Below are positions 1 to 6,439 of a stretch of DNA of 24,536 nt, piece by piece. The DNA is from CANQBR01 sp964641395. Lineage in GTDB: Bacteria > Bacillota > Negativicutes > Acidaminococcales > Acidaminococcaceae. A program made the translations under genes and the position numbers. The notes below the pieces were generated by a model that saw nothing but the letters and a program-made list of their open reading frames with translations, did not search any database and was not told the DNA's origin. Each line of letters opens with the position of its first letter. The first letter of the stretch is position 1. The stretch is from contig CAZXKQ010000027.1 in NCBI GenBank assembly GCA_964641395.1, positions 1 to 24,536 on the forward strand, in the 5' to 3' direction.

Positions 1-51
1 GCCGTTGCCGCTGGTACCATGCTGGCTATGATCGGTCCTGTGGGCAAGTAA
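1..51 (+). CDS. 3' end of a membrane protein gene, possibly a sodium-pumping decarboxylase beta subunit
   Basis: Only the last 16 codons and the TAA stop lie in the window. The peptide is AVAAGTMLAMIGPVGK. The small hydrophobic AVAAG stretch close to the end resembles the C-termini of OadB/GcdB/MmdB-type beta subunits of sodium-translocating decarboxylases, as I remember them. That is recall rather than a computed match and the tail is short. A strong terminator follows 24 bases after the stop, so this gene ends its transcription unit and is not part of the AT-rich island that follows. Confidence 0.45.
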   Translation, partial: AVAAGTMLAMIGPVGK

Positions 52-75
52 CAGCTACAGTCAGTTCAGACCTAC

Positions 76-107
76 AAAAAGGGCTTCCCTGGCGGGAGGC
101 CCTTTTT
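76..107 (+). terminator. rho-independent terminator after the truncated first gene
   Basis: The arms 76-89 and 94-107 pair over 14 bases with a single G-U pair around a 4-base loop (TGGC). The stem starts with an A-run and ends with a T-run, so it could act on both strands. It marks the boundary between the host gene and the AT-rich island. Confidence 0.85.
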
Positions 108-117
108 CTTCTTGTAT

Positions 118-288
118 ATCGAAAACCACGCCATAGTGGCGTGGTTCGAAAGAGCTGATTTTATGAAGAAAACTCTGTACGAGGAGTGAGCATAGTGCGT
201 ACACAATTCTGTATTCCACTTACGGGTAGCAATTAACTGTAGAGCGACTGACAAATTGATAAAGGGTGCACTTGTGCTAAGTTAAGAA
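118..288 (+). mobile_element. internally deleted IS200/IS605-type remnant (non-autonomous copy A)
   Basis: The left part carries a perfect 10-bp inverted repeat (124-133 with 137-146, loop TAG). The same hairpin with near-identical flanks recurs at 3641-3670. The right part (about 205-288) aligns with the 3' end of the second copy: both share the TTACGG-TAGCAA block, then ATAAAGGGTG and a small ACTTGT hairpin. The hairpin stem differs between copies in a paired way, GCAC/GTGC here and GTAC/GTAC there. Nearly all of the transposase is missing. A hairpin left end, a right end and no inverted terminal repeats fit a PATE/MITE-like derivative of an IS200 element. Exact ends are uncertain by about ten bases. 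Confidence 0.65.
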
Positions 289-344
289 TATTAGGGCTAA
301 AATCGACAAAGAATGAGAACATACCTACAAAGGGTGACACTCAT

Positions 345-1739
345 TTATTTATTTATTTGTTCAGCTATATAATTTCTGTTTAGCCAGAAACATTGTTTTG
401 TCATCATACGTCCGTCAGGAAGAGGTAACTTATCCGCAGCATTTTTTCCATGTGGGCGCACATGAGCAACGCGATTTTCTATCTCCTTTGGTAGATTATT
501 TTTCACACCATTACTTGTTGGGGTTAATTCCACGCCCCTTCGAATGGCGCATACTGTGCGCTTCCATACTTGGTGCACTTCCTCTAAGTCAGGTTGTGGC
601 ATATTCCAAAATAGGATGCGCTTGAATTTGTAATCTGCAAAACTTGAATGTTTTGTACATTGCTGAACTTTTTCTTGTGTATTTTCTGTATTCTCCTTTT
701 GAAAAACGACAAACATGAACTTCGTTGTCGAAAGAAGTTGATACAAATCAGAATCTTCCCAACGTTTACTTGCTAATTCTATGAAATTGAATGCGGGGAA
801 AGACATAGATTCTTTAGGACGACCGTTGACCTCCAGTCTGATTGTTTTAGGTACGATTCCTGCCTTTTGGAATTCTTCAGTTGAGGTGATTTTTCCAGAA
901 ACTCCTAACATTTTTGCTAGCAATAATTCTGTTATATTTTTTGCGGTACCATCAATATGTAGAATATCTTGTAGGTCTCCTATAGTTTTTCCGTAATAGG
1001 GTGCCAGTTTATTCTCGATATACTGCTCAAATGAGGTAGTTGATAGAACACGCCAATCCTTGATGACACATTCACTCTGGACTTTTCCAAAGATGTAGGT
1101 GTTCAAAATTTGAGTTATGTAGCAAGATTTGAGAGAATAAGCCCTTTGTTTTGCAGGTATGCTAGAAAAAGGCTGTTGTCTAACACTCTTGGCATTAACG
1201 CCTTTTGTGCAGGCAGCTAAGTAAAGAGTATCACTTTCTGAAATTGTATGAGCTTGACCTTTGCGAATCTTCTTCATGATGGTTTCCCAATCATGCTTGA
1301 TGATGGATAAATCTTCTTTTGGAAACTTAAATAACACAGCTGCATCAATAGTTATATCTCCTTTGGGAATGTCTTTTTTATGCTCGTATGGCATTAAAAG
1401 AATCGTTTTACATTTATGCCAAAAAGAACTGGTTTCAAATGTCTTAGCATGTTCTTCCATGTAGTTTATAATATTGCAAACTAGACGCTCCTTCGCTCGA
1501 ATACCATTTCTAGTACGGATATAAGGAATAACTTTTAACTCTACTCCTGCTTCTGGGAAATCAGCCTCAGATTCCGAGTTAGGCGCATATCCATACCAGC
1601 CTTCTTCGATTACAGTCCCAATAGCCCCCTTGCCAGTCATCAGGCGGCCTTTCAAGGCAATGTTCTTAAGAGGAATTCCTATGAGTTCTTCTGCCCGACG
1701 TAAAACCGTTTCTTTTGTTGTATAACGAGTTCCTCGCAT
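345..1739 (-). CDS. Sau3AI/MutH-type type II restriction endonuclease
   Basis: The 464-residue protein is close in length to Sau3AI (about 490). It probably cuts unmodified double-stranded DNA, and GATC is the expected site from family knowledge. The N-terminal third holds the MutH-type active site: D60, then E67 and K69 in GVELK. The D-(6)-E-x-K spacing is identical to MutH D70/E77/K79. The C-terminal half should be the second, catalytically dead MutH-like domain that binds a second site, as in Sau3AI. The ATG at 1739 has GGAGG four bases upstream. The gene diverges from the methyltransferase at 2071, across a 331-bp intergenic region. It is clearly AT-richer than the genes beyond 4.7 kb and lies between two IS200-type remnants, so horizontal acquisition is likely. 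The specificity is inference. Confidence 0.85.
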   Translation of the reverse strand: MRGTRYTTKETVLRRAEELIGIPLKNIALKGRLMTGKGAIGTVIEEGWYGYAPNSESEADFPEAGVELKVIPYIRTRNGIRAKERLVCNIINYMEEHAKTFETSSFWHKCKTILLMPYEHKKDIPKGDITIDAAVLFKFPKEDLSIIKHDWETIMKKIRKGQAHTISESDTLYLAACTKGVNAKSVRQQPFSSIPAKQRAYSLKSCYITQILNTYIFGKVQSECVIKDWRVLSTTSFEQYIENKLAPYYGKTIGDLQDILHIDGTAKNITELLLAKMLGVSGKITSTEEFQKAGIVPKTIRLEVNGRPKESMSFPAFNFIELASKRWEDSDLYQLLSTTKFMFVVFQKENTENTQEKVQQCTKHSSFADYKFKRILFWNMPQPDLEEVHQVWKRTVCAIRRGVELTPTSNGVKNNLPKEIENRVAHVRPHGKNAADKLPLPDGRMMTKQCFWLNRNYIAEQINK

Positions 1740-1799
1740 GGTGCCTCCAGTTATAATAAAGAGAGTTGAATTTTGTTTGCTTTTTGAAATTCTTGTTTA

Positions 1800-1828
1800 T
1801 TGATAGTTGTACGATATTATGGTACAAT
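1800..1828 (+). promoter_or_regulatory. sigma-70 promoter for the methyltransferase
   Basis: A -35 box TTGATA (1800-1805) and a -10 box TACAAT (1823-1828) are separated by exactly 17 bases. Transcription from here would begin near 1835 and leave a leader of about 235 bases before the methyltransferase ATG at 2071. That is long for a bacterial gene. This promoter lies in the divergent region shared with the endonuclease. Confidence 0.65.
1807..1827. promoter_or_regulatory. possible operator overlapping the R-M promoter
   Basis: TTGTAC (1807-1812) and GTACAA (1822-1827) form an inverted repeat with a 9-base spacer. It lies across the spacer and -10 box of the methyltransferase promoter. A dimeric regulator bound here would block that promoter. 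No controller (C) protein gene is visible next to the R-M genes, so any regulator would be the methyltransferase itself or a host protein. This is a positional inference only. Confidence 0.35.
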
Positions 1829-1829
1829 T

Positions 1830-1968
1830 AGCGCATAGTGTTGGGCGCTGACATGTGAATCGAATGATATGTATTTTGAACATTCTAGGTTAGACGCTGC
1901 TTAATGGACACATAATTGTAAGGTTAAACCACGGCTTTACAACTTACACCATTGAGATGGTGTAAGTT
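1830..1968 (+). other. structured leader of the methyltransferase: two hairpins
   Basis: AGCGC (1830-1834) pairs with GCGCT (1845-1849) right at the expected start of transcription. A second perfect hairpin has arms 1941-1951 and 1958-1968 (11 bp with a 6-base loop). It is not followed by a T-run, so it does not look like a normal terminator. No reading frame with a ribosome-binding site was found in this 331-bp intergenic region. The hairpins may regulate the long leader or be leftovers of an older element. Confidence 0.4.
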
Positions 1969-2070
1969 ATTTAAAGGTGATACAAATTTGATGCATTAGG
2001 ATACTGGCATAGAAGTTTTCCGACCTTATGAGAAGAAGCTAGACTGCAACTGAGTAGTAAAGGAGAAACT

Positions 2071-3288
2071 ATGAAAAAGACAATGTGCGAGTTGTTTGCT
2101 GGTGTAGGTGGATTTCGCCTTGGCTTCGAAAGGTTGGAAAGTGGGTGGGAAACCACTTGGTTTTCACAATGGGAACCAGGAGCAAAAACGCAGTGGGCGC
2201 ATAAATGTTATGTAAGCCATTTTGGGGATTCTGCTGATAATAATGGTGAATTTCATACATGCGAGGACATTGCAAGTGTAAATAAAAATGCTATTCCCAA
2301 TCACACCCTATTAGTCGGAGGGTTTCCTTGCCAGGATTATAGCGTTGCCCATTCCCTCGCTTCAGCTAAAGGGATTGAAGGCAAGAAAGGAGTGTTATGG
2401 TGGCAAATTAGGGATACATTGTCTGCAAAAAAAGCTCCCTTTTGTATTTTTGAAAATGTTGACCGTTTACTTAAATCACCTGCCAGTCAACGGGGACGTG
2501 ATTTTGGTGTTATGTTATCTTGTCTAAATGGGCTAGGATATGACGCTGAATGGCGTGTTATAAATGCGGCATCCTATGGCGCAGCACAACGTAGGCGCCG
2601 TACCTTTATATTTGTGTATAAGCGCAATACCTCTTATGCAAAGAAAATGGCTGATTTGGATACAGTCAGTGTTATTAACACATGTGGTTTTTTTGCGAAG
2701 GGTTTCCCAATCAAGTCAATTGAAAAGACTGCAGACATAACTCTACCAAGTGATATAGTGGAAGTTTCGAATAATTTTCATTTTAAATTTGAAAATGCTG
2801 GCTATATGAAAAAGGGTATAGTAACAACAGCGACTGTCAGTGAAATCGAAGAGGATTCTACTTTATTGGGGTCTATACTTCAGGCTGATGTAGACGAGAA
2901 GTACTACATCCCTTATGAAAGATTAGATAAGTGGACATATATGAAAGGGGCCAAAAAGATACTTAGGAAATCAACAAATGGACACGAATATTATTTCTCA
3001 GAAGGGCCCATTGCGTTTCCAGATCCTTGGGACAAGCCAGGAAGGACGATGCTAACAAGCGAAAGTACGCTCAACCGTAGCACGCATGTTGTTCTAGATC
3101 CCGGAACTGGCCGTCTGAGGTTGCTTACCCCAATCGAAGCCGAAAGAATGCAGGGCTTTGACGATGATTGGACGAACACTGGGATGCCTGTACGAATGAG
3201 ATATTTTTGTATGGGAAATGCGTTGGTTGTTCCTATGATTACACGGATGGGTAAAACATTGGATAAAATAATATCTGAGGAACCCTAA
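2071..3288 (+). CDS. DNA (cytosine-5) methyltransferase, partner of the Sau3AI-type endonuclease
   Basis: This 405-residue enzyme transfers a methyl group from S-adenosylmethionine to cytosine C5 and should protect the site cut by the neighbouring endonuclease. The motifs appear in order: I (FAGVGG, residues 9-14), IV with the catalytic cysteine (GGFPCQ, C87), VI (ENV, 128-130), VIII (QRRRR, 173-177), a target-recognition region at about 190-330, IX (near RLLTPIEAERMQGF) and X (GNALVVPM) near the end. All key residues are intact. The ATG at 2071 has AAAGGAG seven bases upstream. The low GC content matches the endonuclease and not the downstream genes. By context and family it is M.Sau3AI-like (GATC), but specificity cannot be proved from the sequence alone. 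Confidence 0.9.
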   Translation: MKKTMCELFAGVGGFRLGFERLESGWETTWFSQWEPGAKTQWAHKCYVSHFGDSADNNGEFHTCEDIASVNKNAIPNHTLLVGGFPCQDYSVAHSLASAKGIEGKKGVLWWQIRDTLSAKKAPFCIFENVDRLLKSPASQRGRDFGVMLSCLNGLGYDAEWRVINAASYGAAQRRRRTFIFVYKRNTSYAKKMADLDTVSVINTCGFFAKGFPIKSIEKTADITLPSDIVEVSNNFHFKFENAGYMKKGIVTTATVSEIEEDSTLLGSILQADVDEKYYIPYERLDKWTYMKGAKKILRKSTNGHEYYFSEGPIAFPDPWDKPGRTMLTSESTLNRSTHVVLDPGTGRLRLLTPIEAERMQGFDDDWTNTGMPVRMRYFCMGNALVVPMITRMGKTLDKIISEEP

Positions 3289-3642
3289 ATTCACATATGA
3301 AACCTACAGAGGGATTAGATTCAGAGTTATAATGCCTTGCTTTTGTGCATCTATCATAGATAAGTGGTTTAGCTGTGAAATTTCTTTCGCTGTTTTTTGT
3401 GTGCTGACGGCGTAATAACTTTTCTGAAACAGGATAGGCACAAATGTGCATAGATATTCCTTGCACTGAACAATTCTAAAACGATTCTACCATAGCGGTT
3501 ACATTTTTTCAACACGCCTGTTCTCATCATTTGAATATATTGCCTTCTTCCGTATTGCTACGCGCAGTTGTGCGTTGACATTCGAATGTGGGAGATGCCT
3601 TAGTCTCTTGCCCTTATAGGTAGGGGATTTGTTACCTGGTAG
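3289..3642. other. AT-rich stretch without a recognisable gene
   Basis: Between the methyltransferase stop and the second IS200-type remnant I see no ORF with a ribosome-binding site, no RNA gene and no clear terminator. Weak short inverted repeats occur, for example AGGTA/TACCT around 3618-3637. The composition matches the island. It is best read as decayed DNA carried with the R-M genes. Confidence 0.5.
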
Positions 3643-4290
3643 CGAAAACCACGCCATAGCGGCGTGGTTCAAAAAGCTTAAGCGGTGAAAAAATAATTCT
3701 AGTGTGCTAAATGATTTGCAAGCCTACCAGCTAGCAAAGCCAGCATACATATTAGAGGGCATCGTAATGATAATTCAATAAAACAATGCCATAAACAGTT
3801 AGGCACATACCAAGCAGATGTGGAATTGTAAGCACCATGTCGTGTTTGAGGTAAAATATAGGCTTAAGATAGTTCTGTGGGGGAAACGCACAGAGGTAAG
3901 GGATATATTTGGAGCACTGTGCCACTGGAAGGAAGTGGACGAATTAGGAGGAAAAATTGGCAAAGGCCATGTACATCTGCTTATAGGTATCCCGCTGAAA
4001 ATTAGTTTGTGGGGATTCATGGATACCTAAAAAGTAAGAGAAGACTGATGATATTGTAGAGATACGACAACATGGAATTTGCTTAAAGGGATTGGGAATT
4101 CCAGTATAAAGGTTACTGTGCACATACAGTAGGGAATATACGAAAGCGATACAGAAGAATACGGCCGACCAATTGAGACAATATGGTTAGGCAGATTAGT
4201 TATGACTATAAAATTCAAGGATTCGGTTTACGGATAGCAAGTAACAGTTTCATGGCTGGCAGACAATAAAGGGTGTACTTGTACGCAGTC
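3643..4290 (+). mobile_element. IS200/IS605-type insertion element, decayed (copy B)
   Basis: The left end carries a 9-bp hairpin (3647-3655 with 3661-3669), nearly identical in sequence and flanks to the one at 121-147. The interior encodes a broken TnpA-type transposase. The right end (about 4262-4290) has ATAAAGGGTG and a GTAC-TT-GTAC hairpin, shared with copy A at 259-278. Subterminal hairpins without inverted terminal repeats are typical of IS200/IS605 elements, which move as single strands through a tyrosine HUH transposase. This copy cannot encode its own enzyme. Boundaries are approximate. Confidence 0.7.
3785..4269 (+). pseudogene. IS200-family TnpA (HUH tyrosine transposase), decayed
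   Basis: Conceptual translation with frame corrections gives the IS200 TnpA layout. First comes WNCKHHVVFEVKYR (from 3821), then the HUH metal motif as GHVHLLIGIP (about 3965-3994). A GYLK block follows, reached through a one-base loss near 4020 that turns FMGYLK into a stop. The later segment LMIL...RYDN...YKGYCAHTVG carries further in-frame stops (TAG, TAA). Around 4140 another frame change leads to a segment KAIQKNTADQL, where intact relatives have the catalytic tyrosine (EEYIKNQL). Here that residue appears to be Asn. The gene is therefore dead several times over. The first codon is unclear because an in-frame TAG (3800) precedes ATG 3818. Confidence 0.8.
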
Positions 4291-4323
4291 AATAGTTTTA
4301 AAGCTATGCTAAAAAAAGAATTA

Positions 4324-4340
4324 CCCCCGCTATGCGGGGG
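4324..4340. terminator. bidirectional terminator hairpin at the island edge
   Basis: CCCCCGC (4324-4330) pairs with GCGGGGG (4334-4340) around a TAT loop. An A-run (4312-4318) precedes it and a T-rich stretch follows, so it can stop transcripts in both directions. It lies between the IS remnant and the 3' end of the toxin gene, and most likely terminates the minus-strand toxin-antitoxin operon. Confidence 0.7.
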
Positions 4341-4391
4341 ATATTTTCTTTGGCTTTTTCAAAAATTTTAGTAAATTGGTGATAATACCCT

Positions 4392-4718
4392 TTAGCGTAA
4401 CGTAATTTGTAATTGTTTCTTGATATCCCGTCCGCCGTACATAATGCGTAAAACGGTTACGGTACCCTTAACCTTGTCGGTTAGATAGAACACAAGGTAG
4501 TTATTCACGTGAAAAACACGCAAACCATAGCTGTGCCAGGGTTCCTCGGGATAGAGGCGATGGCGTAAAGGTAGACTAGATAAGGAGCTAATCCTTTGCA
4601 AAAGCTGTTCTAGCTGGCGGGCAGCCGTACTGGGTGCCGACAACTGATAGGCGATGTACTGATAAATCTCATGTAAGTCCTGGCGAGCACGGTATGTGTA
4701 ATTGACAATCCAGCTCAT
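4392..4718 (-). CDS. RelE/ParE superfamily toxin
   Basis: The 108-residue protein has the small RelE/ParE fold signature: an N-terminal strand (WIVNYTYRARQDL), two helices with ARQLEQLLQRI, then the C-terminal sheet LRVFHVNNYLVFYL...VTVLRIMYGGRDI. Such toxins either cleave mRNA on the ribosome (RelE) or poison gyrase (ParE). The basic tail GGRDIKKQL does not settle which. The start codon overlaps the antitoxin stop by four bases (ATGA), implying translational coupling with the antitoxin made first. It shares a promoter with the upstream antitoxin and ends before the hairpin at 4324-4340. Confidence 0.85.
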   Translation of the reverse strand: MSWIVNYTYRARQDLHEIYQYIAYQLSAPSTAARQLEQLLQRISSLSSLPLRHRLYPEEPWHSYGLRVFHVNNYLVFYLTDKVKGTVTVLRIMYGGRDIKKQLQITLR

Positions 4719-5008
4719 AGCTTGTAGGCCTTGCGCAGTTCAGCCTCTACTTCTGTTGCCGGAATCACCCGTCCCCCCCTGCTATCCGCCAGGCCCTTGG
4801 CCAGTTCCCGGTCAAGCTCTTCCTTGCTGAGGGAGCCGTAGGCCAGGGGCAGCTTCAGGGCAAAGGGTATGCCCTGTTGTAAAACCACCTGCCGCAAAAA
4901 CATGGTTACGGCGCTGGCCAGAGGGATGCCTAATTTAGCCAGGACGGCCTCGGCCTCTTCCTTCAATTCTGGCTCCACCCGGGTAAAGACAGCGGCACTC
5001 TTGCTCAT
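4715..5008 (-). CDS. RelB/DinJ-type antitoxin
   Basis: A 97-residue protein starting MSKSAAVFTRVEPELK, a typical ribbon-helix-helix N-terminus of RelB/DinJ antitoxins (strand TRVEPELK, then a helix running through EAEAVLAKLGIP and the second helix ASAVTMFLRQVV). The C-terminal part (about 60-97) should wrap and neutralise the toxin. I chose the ATG at 5008, which has AGGAGG eight bases upstream. A GTG nine bases earlier overlaps that ribosome-binding site and is unlikely to be used. The protein probably represses its own promoter through the palindrome at 5032-5047. Confidence 0.87.
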   Translation of the reverse strand: MSKSAAVFTRVEPELKEEAEAVLAKLGIPLASAVTMFLRQVVLQQGIPFALKLPLAYGSLSKEELDRELAKGLADSRGGRVIPATEVEAELRKAYKL

Positions 5009-5028
5009 AGATCCCACCTCCTAGCTAT

Positions 5029-5057
5029 ATTCTAGCCTAAAGGCTAGCGAAACGCAA
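5029..5057 (-). promoter_or_regulatory. autoregulated promoter of the toxin-antitoxin operon
   Basis: Read on the minus strand, TTGCGT (5057-5052) and TAGAAT (5034-5029) are 17 bases apart. A 16-bp perfect palindrome, CTAGCCT-AA-AGGCTAG (5032-5047), fills most of the spacer and overlaps the -10 box. RelB-type ribbon-helix-helix dimers bind such palindromes, so this is a good candidate operator. Confidence 0.65.
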
Positions 5058-5118
5058 GGGGATAGCAAGCAAAAACAGGGGGAGCGGAGGAGCCACCCTG
5101 CAACTGTCCCAGTCCAGC

Positions 5119-5152
5119 AAAAACACCCTGCCTACAGCAGGTAAGCAGGGTG
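5119..5152 (-). terminator. terminator of the dehydratase operon
   Basis: On the minus strand CACCCTGC (5152-5145) pairs with GCAGGGTG (5131-5124) and is followed by five Ts (5123-5119). It lies 28 bases after the stop of the gene ending at 5180. Confidence 0.8.
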
Positions 5153-5179
5153 GAGGTTGCTGATAAAAGATGGGGCGGG

Positions 5180-6421
<1,242 letters not shown>

Positions 6422-6439
6422 GGCTTGCTCCTTAGGACC

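Noticed and set aside
141..149. GTGGTTCGA resembling a tRNA T-arm
   Set aside because: It belongs to the IS left-end hairpin. No acceptor stem, anticodon arm or D-arm can be formed around it, and the related copy at 3661 changes the motif.
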